Assembly (NCBI GenBank): GCA_016179685.1
Contig: JACPCR010000091.1
Coordinates: 1 to 64,000, forward strand
Direction: 5' to 3'
Origin: Planctomycetota bacterium
Lineage (GTDB): Bacteria; Planctomycetota; PUPC01; JACPCR01
DNA: 64,000 bases
In this document: piece after piece, positions 25,948 to 34,016 of the stretch
How the letters are laid out: every line of letters starts with the position of its first letter
How positions within the stretch are numbered: the stretch's first letter is position 1
The notes under the pieces: generated by a model
What the model saw: the letters and a program-made list of their open reading frames with translations, nothing else
The model's database searches: none
What the model was told of the DNA's origin: nothing
Program-made: the position numbers and the translations under genes

Positions 25948-26073
25948 TAGAGCGCCAAGTCCTGTCCCGGACAGGAGCGGGGGAACCAAGTCCCAGGGGC
26001 GTATCGCCGCCAGGCGTAGGGCAACTTCTTCGGCCCGAGCCCGTCAGCTAACCTCGCAGGCGTCGAAGGAGAG
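25948..26073 (+). promoter_or_regulatory. c-di-AMP riboswitch (ydaO/yuaA class)
   Basis: The conserved blocks of the ydaO/yuaA aptamer occur in order: AGAGCGCC at the 5' side of P1, a short hairpin CCTGTCCCGGACAGG, CGGGGGAACCAAGTC, GGGGCGTATCGCC, GTAGGGCAACTTCTTCGGCCCGA split across a helix, then CGTCAGCTAACCTCGCAGGCGTCGAAGGAGA closing the aptamer (last block at about 26042-26072). It lies directly upstream of a KimA-type transporter, the commonest partner of this riboswitch. In characterised members, c-di-AMP binding switches expression off. Confidence 0.92.
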
Positions 26074-26130
26074 AACCTTCCGGAGTCGATCGGGGGCCAA
26101 CTCTCCGTTCAGAAACGATTCCGGAGGTTC
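26073..26130 (+). promoter_or_regulatory. Predicted expression platform sequestering the ribosome site
   Basis: GAACCTTCCGG at 26073-26083, right after the aptamer, can pair with CCGGAGGTTC at 26121-26130 with one bulge. The latter contains the GGAGG Shine-Dalgarno for the transporter ATG at 26134. This points to control of translation start rather than a terminator. The pairing is seen directly; how ligand binding shifts it is inference. Confidence 0.6.
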
Positions 26131-26133
26131 ACC

Positions 26134-28131
26134 ATGGGTGACGCGCCGGGCCACGATGGCGGCAGTCAAGCTTCTCCCCCCTTTCTCGAACGCTTCAAGC
26201 ATCTCCTGTTCGGCGCGCCGCGCGACCTGACCGACCGGCGTATTTTTCATCGCCTCTCCGTAGTGGCTTTCCTCGCCTGGGTGGGACTCGGGGCGGATGG
26301 TCTCTCCTCCTCGGCCTACGGCCCGGAAGAGGCTTTTCGCACGCTCGGCGCGCATACCTATCTCGCCGTCCCCATTGCGGTACTGATGATCACGACGGTG
26401 TTCATCATTTCCGCCTGTTACAGCAGGCTGATTGATCGTTTCCCGCACGGAGGTGGCGGCTACGTGGTTGCCACGGCTCTCCTCGGAGAGCGCGCTGGCG
26501 TCGTCTCAGGTTCCGCCTTGCTCGTCGATTACGTTCTGACTATTACCGTCTCCATCGCTGCGGCCGGCGACGCCATGTTCAGCTTCCTGCCGCTCGACTG
26601 GCACGAGCTGAAGCTCCCCGCTGAAATCGTCCTGATCCTGGGCCTGGTCACTATCAATATCCGCGGGGTCAAGGAATCCATCTTGATCCTGATGCCCGTA
26701 TTCATCCTCTTCCTTGCTACCCATGCGGTCCTTATCGGAGGCGGGATTCTGGCGCACGCGGACGCCCTGGGGGATGCAGCGAGAGAGGTCCATCAAGGCT
26801 TCCGCATGGGCCTGTCGTCCCTCGGCGTCGGCGGCATGCTTCTCCTGCTCGTGCATGCCTATTCGCTCGGCGGAGGTACCTATACCGGAATCGAGGCGGT
26901 CTCCAACGGCCTTCCCATCATGCGGCAGCCGCGGGTGCGCACGGCCAAGCGGACGATGGTCTATATGGCGACTTCGCTGGCCCTCACGGCCTCCGGCTTG
27001 ACGCTCTGCTACCTGCTGTGGAAGGTTTCGGTGACGCCAGGCAAGACGCTCAACGCTGTTCTGGCCGAGCAGGTGGCTTCGAGCTTGGCCCTGGGTGCCG
27101 GCTTCAAGATTCTGACGCTCCTCTCGGAGGGAATGTTGCTGGTGGTCGCGGCGCAGGCCGGGTTCATCGACGGACCCCGTGTCCTCGCTAACATGGCGAT
27201 CGACTCCTGGTTTCCCCGCCGGTTCGCAGCCTTGTCGGACAGACTGACGACCCGGAACGGCATCGTGCTGATGGGCGGGACGGCGCTGGCGGCCATTCTC
27301 TACACGAAGGGAGACGTGCGTCACATCGTCGTGATGTACAGCATCAACGTCTTTTTGACGTTCTCGCTGTCCATGCTCGGCATGGTCCACTCGCTCTGGC
27401 AGCAGCGCCGCCGGAAAGGATTCTCCTGGAGGAGGCCGTTCCTGCTCTTCGCCCTGGGCCTCATCTTCTGCGTCACGATCCTGGCGATCACCGTGGTTGC
27501 AAAGTTCGGCGAAGGAGGGTGGATCACTCTGGCCGCCACGGGCACGGTCGTGCTGTTCTGTTTCTGGGTCCGGCGTCACTATCAGATCGTGACGGCCAAG
27601 CTGGCCGCCCTTTATGCGAGTCTGGCGCAAATGCCAAGGATACCGGAAAAGGCGCTGGCTCCCCTGGACGCCTCGCAGCCGACGGCCGCCGTGCTCGTGG
27701 GGAGCTACAGCGGGCTCGGTATTCACACGACTCTGGCTGCGTTTCGGGCCTTTCCCGGGCAGTTCAAGAACGTAGTTTTTCTCTCCGCCGGGGTCATCGA
27801 TTCCGGAGCTTTCAAGGGAGAAGATTCGCTCGACCGCCTTCGGGAGCAGACCGCGGGTGATCTCCAAAAATACAAGGAACTGGTGGAGAGCCGGGGAGTG
27901 CCGGCAACGTATCGGATGGCGATCGGAACGGATGTCGTGTCGGAGCTGGAACAACTGTGCCTCGAAGCGGCGAAGGAATTTCCGCAGATCACCTTTGTTG
28001 CGGGTCAGCTCATTTTCCAGCGGGAGCGCTGGTATCAGGCCATCCTGCACAACGAGACGGCGTTCGCCCTTCAGAGGAGGCTGCAGGTGGCGGGCCACAC
28101 GATAGTCATTCTTCCCGCCCGTGTAGAGTGA
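26134..28131 (+). CDS. kimA: KimA-type APC-superfamily potassium transporter
   Basis: A 665-residue inner-membrane transporter of the APC superfamily (YdaO/KimA group), importing K+ with protons. The N-terminal signature LSVVAFLAWVGLGADGLSSSAYGPEEAF is diagnostic, followed by HGGGGYVVATALLG and YTGIEAVSNGLP. About 12 membrane helices (residues about 45-505) precede a cytosolic C-terminal domain (about 530-665) with a universal-stress-like fold (AAVLVGSYSGLGIHTTLAAF). It carries a c-di-AMP riboswitch in its leader, matching c-di-AMP repression of K+ uptake. GGAGG lies seven bases before ATG. No diadenylate cyclase is in this window. Confidence 0.9.
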   Translation: MGDAPGHDGGSQASPPFLERFKHLLFGAPRDLTDRRIFHRLSVVAFLAWVGLGADGLSSSAYGPEEAFRTLGAHTYLAVPIAVLMITTVFIISACYSRLIDRFPHGGGGYVVATALLGERAGVVSGSALLVDYVLTITVSIAAAGDAMFSFLPLDWHELKLPAEIVLILGLVTINIRGVKESILILMPVFILFLATHAVLIGGGILAHADALGDAAREVHQGFRMGLSSLGVGGMLLLLVHAYSLGGGTYTGIEAVSNGLPIMRQPRVRTAKRTMVYMATSLALTASGLTLCYLLWKVSVTPGKTLNAVLAEQVASSLALGAGFKILTLLSEGMLLVVAAQAGFIDGPRVLANMAIDSWFPRRFAALSDRLTTRNGIVLMGGTALAAILYTKGDVRHIVVMYSINVFLTFSLSMLGMVHSLWQQRRRKGFSWRRPFLLFALGLIFCVTILAITVVAKFGEGGWITLAATGTVVLFCFWVRRHYQIVTAKLAALYASLAQMPRIPEKALAPLDASQPTAAVLVGSYSGLGIHTTLAAFRAFPGQFKNVVFLSAGVIDSGAFKGEDSLDRLREQTAGDLQKYKELVESRGVPATYRMAIGTDVVSELEQLCLEAAKEFPQITFVAGQLIFQRERWYQAILHNETAFALQRRLQVAGHTIVILPARVE

Positions 28132-28182
28132 TCCCCAGTTTTCCGTGGTGGGACTCTGGCCTTCGAGGGGGTGATGGACATC

Positions 28183-28395
28183 TCAGACTTCTCGCGTGAC
28201 GGCGAGAAAGTCGGGTGCGCCGAGGGCCGTGGTGGCGGCCTCGGCCGTTCGCCGGGCGACTTCGGGGTAGTCCCGCGCTCTCCGACGCAATGACGCGAGG
28301 TCGTCTCCGGAGAAGATCAGGCCGGGCCGCGGACCCGACTCCGGCACTCCCTGGCTCAGGACAGGTAGAAGTTTGTCAAAGGTAGTGGCGGGCAT
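28183..28395 (-). pseudogene. N-terminal relic of a heparinase/alginate-lyase-like gene
   Basis: The 70-residue frame reads RPGLIFSGDDLASLRRRARDYPEVARRTAEAA, resembling the start of the helical toroid of heparinase II/III or alginate-lyase proteins (HPRLLFSAEDLPALRAR). Such proteins are 600 residues or more, so this is a truncated 5' fragment. Nothing downstream (lower coordinates, before the transporter end) continues it. The 28396-28597 stretch next to it holds no convincing gene. Confidence 0.45.
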
Positions 28396-28597
28396 GGTTC
28401 TTGTGATTCAGTTTCTGAGCCGATTCAGAACATTGCGGGTGATCGTTTGGATGAGATGGAAGACCTGCTCCCGGCGGCCCCCACCAAAGACGGTGAGTGA
28501 ACAGAGATCGGATCTGCTGGAGGCGAAAAGGCGGATCGTTGAGCTGGGCACAGCGCTGGGGGTGTTCAGTTAATCTTCGATGAAAGGCATACGCGGG

Positions 28598-29494
28598 TCA
28601 GCACATGGAGGACACGTGTTCCCTGCGGCCCTGGATGCCGAGGCGGAGGCGGTAGAACGAGCCTCCGATGCAAGGGACGTTGAAATCGTAGCCGGGCGGC
28701 GCCAGCTTGCTGGGCCAGGAATCGGCCGCCGTCGTGATGTAGAGGTCCGTCAAATCGGGACCCCCGAATGCAAGGCTGGAAACCTGCGTGACCGGCATGG
28801 GAATTCGGCGCTCCACGCGCCCCTCCGGGTCATAGCGGACGACCTGGCCTCCGTACCACTGCGCGCACCACACGAAGCCCTGAGCATCGATGGTCAATCC
28901 GTCGGGCAGCCCTTCGTCTCCCGGGACAGTGACAAAGACGCGTTTGTTCGAAAGCGAACCCGTTCGGCCGTCAGCGTCGTAGGCGAAGATTTTTCGCACT
29001 GCGGAATCGGCGTAGTAGAGCGTGCGGTCATCCGGGCTGAGGCCGAGCCCGTTGGAGAGCTGGATGCCGTCATCGACCACGCGTGCGTGTCCACGGGTAT
29101 TGAACAGGTAAAGCTTCCCACTTTTCTGCATGCCTTCGGGTCCCCAGTAGACCGTGCCGGCGTAGAGGCGGCCGTGGGGGCCGGCAAGGATGTCGTTGAA
29201 GAAGAAGGCCTCGCCCTCGTGCTTGGTGGCGAGGGTGCGGAAGTCGTCCTGGCAGCGCCACAGGTGGAGGCCGGTCGAACCAGCAAACACCAGGCTATTG
29301 TCCCGGTTCAGGGCGATGCCGGCGACCATGAGGCCGCGGTTGATCACGGACTTCTCGCCTCTTGCCGGATCGTACGCGTATACCACGGAGCTTTCGATAT
29401 CGGTCCAGACCATTCGCTGCCGGCGGAAGTCCCAGAGGGGCGCCTCGCCGCATCGGTTGCCGTCCTGCGCAATGGTTTCGAGGGAGTGGTTCAT
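28598..29494 (-). CDS. SMP-30/gluconolactonase-like lactonase
   Basis: A 298-residue six-bladed propeller lactonase (SMP-30/gluconolaconase/LRE-like), hydrolysing sugar lactones with a divalent metal. The metal ligands of the family are present: Glu in RCGEAPLWD, Asn in QLSNGLGLSPDD and Asp in GLPDGLTIDAQGFVWCAQW; FFNDILAGPHGRLY is a further hallmark. ATG 29494 is preferred because GGAGA lies nine bases upstream; the frame is open to 29518. Transcribed away from the two Gfo/Idh/MocA genes; probably part of the same sugar-acid catabolic neighbourhood. Confidence 0.9.
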   Translation of the reverse strand: MNHSLETIAQDGNRCGEAPLWDFRRQRMVWTDIESSVVYAYDPARGEKSVINRGLMVAGIALNRDNSLVFAGSTGLHLWRCQDDFRTLATKHEGEAFFFNDILAGPHGRLYAGTVYWGPEGMQKSGKLYLFNTRGHARVVDDGIQLSNGLGLSPDDRTLYYADSAVRKIFAYDADGRTGSLSNKRVFVTVPGDEGLPDGLTIDAQGFVWCAQWYGGQVVRYDPEGRVERRIPMPVTQVSSLAFGGPDLTDLYITTAADSWPSKLAPPGYDFNVPCIGGSFYRLRLGIQGRREHVSSMC

Positions 29495-29684
29495 GGCGGG
29501 TCTCCGTCTCGTTAGCACTTAGAGTCGCTGAAGATGCCTATTTGACTTTCCGGATTGAAGAATTTCAATAGTCGGCGTCGGTGAGGACCGGCTGAGGCCG
29601 GATTCCGTAGGACACACTCGTCAGGTGGGCGTTCGGGGGCGATGTCGATCTGTAGGATGCAGTTGAGCAAGAGAGGGAGATTCC

Positions 29685-30854
29685 ATGGGTATCAGCCTGG
29701 GCATCGTAGGGCTGGGCAGTTTCGGGACTCCGTTCGCTGAGCTTTTTAACGCGCACCCTCTGGTGGACCGGATCGCCCTCTGCGATCACAGTCCTGAGCG
29801 TGTGCGAAATCTGGCGGAGCGGCCGGCGTTTCAGAAGAAGTTCAAGTCGCGGGATGCCTACGACTCGCTGGAATCGATTTGCCGGTCTGACCTGGATGCT
29901 CTAGCGATCATCACTCAGCACTGGCTGCACGCGCCGCAAGCGTTGCAAGCGCTCGAGGCGGGCAAGCACGTCTATTCGGCCGTACCCGTAGTCACACTGC
30001 CGGATAGCCAGGAAATCCTGGACTGGTGCGATCGCCTGGTGAGGGGGGTGCGGCGCTCCGGTCTTCGATACATGTTGGGGGAGACGACGTTCTATCGCCC
30101 GGAGACGATGTTCTGCCGGCGGAAGGCGCTGGAGGGCGCGTTTGGGAATTTCGTGTATGCCGAGGGCGAATATTTCCACGACGTTGATCTTCCGGCATGC
30201 AATCTCCGGGACGTGATCCGCCACCGAATGGCGACCCGGGCTGGCGAGGAGTGGAAGGAGAAGGAGAAGCAATACCTGGCCCGCGGGATCAGGAGCGGTC
30301 CCATGCATTACCCGACGCATTCGACTGCGGGACCGATCAGCGTGATGAGGGCTCATGCGGTGAAGGTCTGCGCCTGGGGAACGCCCCCGCCGGCAGGTGA
30401 CGCCTTTTTCGAGAAAGATGCGTTCAGCAATGAGACGGCGCTGTTCTGGATGAGCAACGGTTCGACGATGCGCATCGCCGAGCACCGGCAGATCGGCCAC
30501 GTGGGCGAAGAGACTTTCCGCATATTCGGGACGCAGGCGACGTTCAAAGATTTCCACTGGGTGACCAAGACAGGCTCGACGGCCCTGGACCCGCCTGGCA
30601 TGAGAGATCCTCTTCCGGCGGAGGTGGAGGAGGCGTTTCGCCGCCGTGCAGGGGGGGAGGGAGTCTACGGCGGGCACGGCGGATCGCACGCCTATCTCGT
30701 GCACGAGTTTGTGGACGCGGTGGCCCGGGACCGGCATCCGGCGGTGAACGTCTGGGAGGCCGCGCGCTACATGGCCCCGGGGGCGATCGCACACCAGTCC
30801 GCTCTGCGGGAGGGGGAGGTGTTGGCCGTGCCCGACTGGGGCGACGCGCCTTAG
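29685..30854 (+). CDS. Gfo/Idh/MocA-family oxidoreductase lacking the EKP motif
   Basis: A 389-residue protein with an N-terminal Rossmann fold (GIVGLGSFGTPFAELF, about 5-20) and the Gfo/Idh/MocA C-terminal alpha/beta domain. Family members oxidise or epimerise sugars and cyclitols with NAD(P). The usual GKHVLCEKP catalytic-lysine motif reads AGKHVYSAVPVV, so the active-site lysine is replaced. YAEGEYFHDVD, GPMHYPTHS and VGEETFRIFGT are typical of the subgroup. A strong GAGAGGGAGA ribosome site precedes ATG. A second member with a different loss of the motif follows 331 bp downstream. Confidence 0.88.
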   Translation: MGISLGIVGLGSFGTPFAELFNAHPLVDRIALCDHSPERVRNLAERPAFQKKFKSRDAYDSLESICRSDLDALAIITQHWLHAPQALQALEAGKHVYSAVPVVTLPDSQEILDWCDRLVRGVRRSGLRYMLGETTFYRPETMFCRRKALEGAFGNFVYAEGEYFHDVDLPACNLRDVIRHRMATRAGEEWKEKEKQYLARGIRSGPMHYPTHSTAGPISVMRAHAVKVCAWGTPPPAGDAFFEKDAFSNETALFWMSNGSTMRIAEHRQIGHVGEETFRIFGTQATFKDFHWVTKTGSTALDPPGMRDPLPAEVEEAFRRRAGGEGVYGGHGGSHAYLVHEFVDAVARDRHPAVNVWEAARYMAPGAIAHQSALREGEVLAVPDWGDAP

Positions 30855-31185
30855 AATGTCCAGTCCAGGCCAGGTTTGCGCCTCTTAGAGTTGGGCGCGG
30901 GCGTACAAAGGTCGCGTGCTCGCTTCGTTGTGACAGAGAGAAACAGAATCGGCGTGAACCACGGAGAGCCCGGAGAAAACCAGTAAGGCATTCATCAGAA
31001 TCCCTGCGTGTTCTCCGTAGTTCACCTTGGGCATACGTCCTCGCTATGATGAAAGTCTCTGCGCCTAGCTGGCTAATGAATACTCTCCGTTTGGGGACAC
31101 CCCAAGCCGACAACCTCGGAGAATGGGAAAAACGCAAGCGATTGTGTTGGAGGGTTTTGTTTGGTTGTTTCTCAGGAAATTTCAC
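30855..31185. other. Intergenic region with an interspersed repeat
   Basis: CTCGCTTCGTTGTGACAGAGAGAAACA-type sequence (split here as CTCGCTTCGTTGTGACAG plus AGAGAAACA, 30919-30945) is a second copy of the repeat at 25464-25490. The rest holds no recognisable gene. The next gene's frame is open from 31123, but its likely start is 31186. Confidence 0.55.
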
Positions 31186-32463
31186 ATGATCAGAAGCAAG
31201 AACGCTGGGAAGCTGCTGCGGGTGGGCGTGGTGGGCGTGGGCCGGGGCCAGAGCTTCGCACGCGGCATGAACGAGAAGATCGGGATGAAGCTGGTCGCCC
31301 TGTGCGACACCTGGAAGGAACGGTTAAAGACCGTTGGCCGGCAATACCGGGTGGCCACCTATGCCTCCTACGAGAAGTTTCTTGAGCACGAAATGGATGC
31401 GGTCATCCTGGCCAACTACTTTCACCAGCACGCGCCCTTTGCCATTCAAGCGTTGCGAGCGGGTTGCCACGTGATGAGCGAGACCACGGCGGCCAAGACG
31501 ATGGCGGAGTGTGTGGCGCTTTGCCGGGAGGTGGAGAGGAGCGGCCGCATCTACATGTTCGCCGAAAATTATCCCTACATGTTGGCCGTCCAGGAAATGC
31601 GCCGGCTTTACCAAGCTGGCGAGATCGGCGCGGTGCGATACGCAGAAGGCGAGTACAACCACGCGGCAGACGAGGACTGGCGGCTCTCGATCTCCCCGGG
31701 CCTGCGGCACTGGCGGAACTGGCTGCCCCCGACGTATTATTGCTCCCACGCGCTCGCGCCGCTGATGTTCGTGACGGACACCCTGCCGGTCCGCGTCAAC
31801 GCCCTCTCCATCATCGAGGAGGCGGTCCAGTCGCCGCGGACCGTGAGGGTGGCGGACCCGGGCGCTCCGATTCTCGTGCGGATGGACAATGGGTCCGTCT
31901 TCCGCATCTGGGGCCTGATGCTCAGTTCGATCCACCGTGTGCGTTACGAGGTCCATGGAGAACGCGGCCTCCTGACTACGGGCGATCCTCTACCTTCGGG
32001 CATGCTCAGAATTTATCACGAAAACTGGCTGCGGAAGACGGGTGAAAAGCCCCATGAAACGCTCTATCGGCCCGATTGGCCGGATCACGGGAACCTGGCC
32101 AGCCAGGCGGGGCACGGGGGCGGAGACTTCTGGACCAGCTTCCACTTTGTCCGGGCGATCCGGGCCCGCAGGCAGCCTTACCTGGACTGCTACCGCGGGG
32201 TATCCATGTCGGCGGTGGGCATCCAGGGATGGCGCTCGTGCCTGGAGGAGGGCAAGCCTTACCCGATCCCGGACTTCCGGAACGAGTACGAACGCCGGGC
32301 CTTCGAGAACGACCATTGGTCGCCGTTCCCCGAAGATGCGGGGCCCGGCCAGCCGCCGCCGTCGATACTGGGTTACGTCTCACCCGACCGGAAAGCCCTG
32401 GAACGGGCCGGTCGGGTCTGGAAAGGCATGGGTTACAAGGGGAAGGATTTACCTCCAGTCTGA
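31186..32463 (+). CDS. Gfo/Idh/MocA-family oxidoreductase, second copy
   Basis: A 425-residue oxidoreductase-fold protein. The Rossmann motif is VGVVGVGRGQSFARGM (about 12-27). Where the EKP motif should be it reads AGCHVMSETTAAKTMAE, keeping the Glu but not the Lys-Pro. The C-terminal domain has RYAEGEYNHAADEDW, SPGLRHWRNWLPPTYYCSHALAP and GGGDFWTSFHFVRAI, the latter shared by planctomycete-type subfamilies. ATG 31186 has AGGAAA about nine bases upstream; an upstream ATG at 31123 would add 21 unlikely residues. Likely acts on a sugar or sugar acid together with neighbours. Confidence 0.87.
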   Translation: MIRSKNAGKLLRVGVVGVGRGQSFARGMNEKIGMKLVALCDTWKERLKTVGRQYRVATYASYEKFLEHEMDAVILANYFHQHAPFAIQALRAGCHVMSETTAAKTMAECVALCREVERSGRIYMFAENYPYMLAVQEMRRLYQAGEIGAVRYAEGEYNHAADEDWRLSISPGLRHWRNWLPPTYYCSHALAPLMFVTDTLPVRVNALSIIEEAVQSPRTVRVADPGAPILVRMDNGSVFRIWGLMLSSIHRVRYEVHGERGLLTTGDPLPSGMLRIYHENWLRKTGEKPHETLYRPDWPDHGNLASQAGHGGGDFWTSFHFVRAIRARRQPYLDCYRGVSMSAVGIQGWRSCLEEGKPYPIPDFRNEYERRAFENDHWSPFPEDAGPGQPPPSILGYVSPDRKALERAGRVWKGMGYKGKDLPPV

Positions 32464-32867
32464 CGCTTTGGGCCGACGAGTTGAATCCTCATCGGATGAG
32501 TCCGGCGGAAGGCGATGCATTCCTGGCGCGCTTGGCGGCCAACCGAGCCTGGGAAGCGGCGAGACCGCGCTTCCTGGCGACCTTCTGGCCGAGCCAGCAG
32601 GCGCATGATGCAAGGTCGTGGACAGGCGACCTGGACTTGCCCATACTGGTGTTCATCGGTCAGAATGGGCAAAGGTTGCCGGCCGATCTGGATGGATGGC
32701 GTCAGCATCTCGGCATGGAACGCGCGCGCCGTCTCGCCGTCGAGATGATTCCTCGGGTGGGCCACTGGATGATGCTGGACGATCCTGATCGGGTGGGGTC
32801 GGCCCTGCTGGCCTATCTAGACCAGATATGTCCCGGCGCGCCGCAGTCGGTATCCGGCCAGAGCTGA
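32464..32867 (+). pseudogene. C-terminal relic of an alpha/beta-hydrolase
   Basis: In a frame different from the upstream oxidoreductase the sequence encodes ELNPHRMSPAEGDAFLARL...DLDLPILVFIGQNGQRLP and then VEMIPRVGHWMMLDDPDRV. These are the acid-strand region and catalytic-His motif (GHW-x-x-x-D-x-P) of alpha/beta-hydrolases. The nucleophile elbow (GxSxG) and the N-terminal two thirds are absent. The first sensible ATG is 32497, but the product could not be a working hydrolase. The junction coincides with the oxidoreductase stop. Confidence 0.55.
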
Positions 32868-32925
32868 TTTCGAATGACCGGATGCACCACGAAGGCATCG
32901 AGACACTAAGGAAACGATACACCTC

Positions 32926-33654
32926 ATGAACCTGCGCATCGCTGCCTTGGCGCTGGCTACCGTGGACGGGATGGTCGAGGCGAACTACGAACGGGCTCGA
33001 AGGCTGGGCGAGATCAGCCTGGATTCGAAGCCGGACATCGTCTTGCTGCCTGAAGCCTTCGCTGCGGGATACTGCGGCATCGATCTCCGTCCCTTCGGTG
33101 AGCCGCTCGACGGGCCCCATCTCGAGTCCTTCAGGAAGCTGTCCGAGACGGGAGGATGCATGGTTGTGCTCGGCTACCTCGAGAGTGCCCCGCAGGGCAT
33201 CTATAACGCCGCGGTCGCCTTTGATCGCGGCCACGTCGCTGCCCGTCACTACAAGTCGTCCCTCTGGCCGGACGACCGCAGGCCCTACCGGGACGAACGC
33301 TCGCTGATGCTGGCGGGACCTGGAATGGAGGTTTTCGAAAGCCGGTTCGGCCGCTTCGCGCTCCTCATCTGCTACGAGAACACGCTGGCATCCAACTGGG
33401 ACGCGGTGTCGGGGCGGGCGGACTTCGTCCTCAGCCCCTACAACTGCGAGGGCGACCCTTCCCGTTATAACATCGAAAACGCCAAGCGGCTGAACTTGCC
33501 TTCCGCGTGGGCGACCCGCACCGGCACCGTCTATCAGGGCAAGCGCTACATGCCCAATCCGGGCACGGCGGGCCTGGTCGACCGTGCCGGCCACGTCATT
33601 GCCAAGTCGCAACCGGGGGTAGAGGAAATCATCGTGGGGGAACTCCCGGTCTAG
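32926..33654 (+). CDS. Nitrilase-superfamily carbon-nitrogen hydrolase
   Basis: A 242-residue cytoplasmic amidase-like enzyme. The Glu-Lys-Cys triad is present: E in LLPEAFAAGY (about 42-51), K in ARHYKSSLWPDDRRPYRDE, and Cys in FALLICYENTLAS. It is somewhat shorter than the typical 260-280 residues. Substrate unknown; amides or N-carbamoyl compounds are the family norm. The ribosome site AAGGAAA lies 12 bases upstream. The TAG stop is immediately followed by an 18-bp hairpin. Confidence 0.9.
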   Translation: MNLRIAALALATVDGMVEANYERARRLGEISLDSKPDIVLLPEAFAAGYCGIDLRPFGEPLDGPHLESFRKLSETGGCMVVLGYLESAPQGIYNAAVAFDRGHVAARHYKSSLWPDDRRPYRDERSLMLAGPGMEVFESRFGRFALLICYENTLASNWDAVSGRADFVLSPYNCEGDPSRYNIENAKRLNLPSAWATRTGTVYQGKRYMPNPGTAGLVDRAGHVIAKSQPGVEEIIVGELPV

Positions 33655-33655
33655 T

Positions 33656-33695
33656 AGACGCGTACGGAAGTGCGAATGCACTTCCGTACGCGTCT
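33656..33695 (+). terminator. Perfect 18-bp hairpin right after the nitrilase stop
   Basis: AGACGCGTACGGAAGTGC (33656-33673), loop GAAT, then the exact complement (33678-33695). It begins one base after the TAG stop. There is no T-run, so intrinsic termination is uncertain. A diverged relative lies at 57272-57315, in the same orientation relative to its upstream gene and also touching a TAG stop. Confidence 0.65.
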
Positions 33696-33740
33696 AACAG
33701 CGAAGCCACCGTATGGCGGCCTCAAACCGACGAGTATTTT

Positions 33741-33890
33741 ATCGTCCTGGTCGAGGTGCTCGTGCTCGAAACAAACGCCGTGATTCCCCAGACCGGTGAC
33801 GATGGCATACGGGGCGGCTTGGCCTTGTTTCGCGGTGACATCATGATCGTTGTCGAAACGCGGGCGCGTTCCGAGGACGACAAGGACGAT
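33741..33890. repeat. Imperfect inverted repeat, GA-rich family
   Basis: ATCGTCCTGGTCGAGG at 33741 and CGAGGACGACAAGGACGAT at 33872-33890 form the ends of an imperfect inverted repeat. The right end resembles 4227-4262. The whole 33655-34016 gap has no convincing gene; 33953-33980 repeats the sequence at 362-388. Confidence 0.5.
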
Positions 33891-34016
33891 CACACGCGGT
33901 AGCCCGAAACTTTTCTCGTTTGTCACGGTTTTCAACCTTGTAGACGCTTGGTTTGAGATTCGATGACGGCAATGCCCGAACATTGAAATTCCGAGACTGG
34001 TACCCAGGAAATCTCC

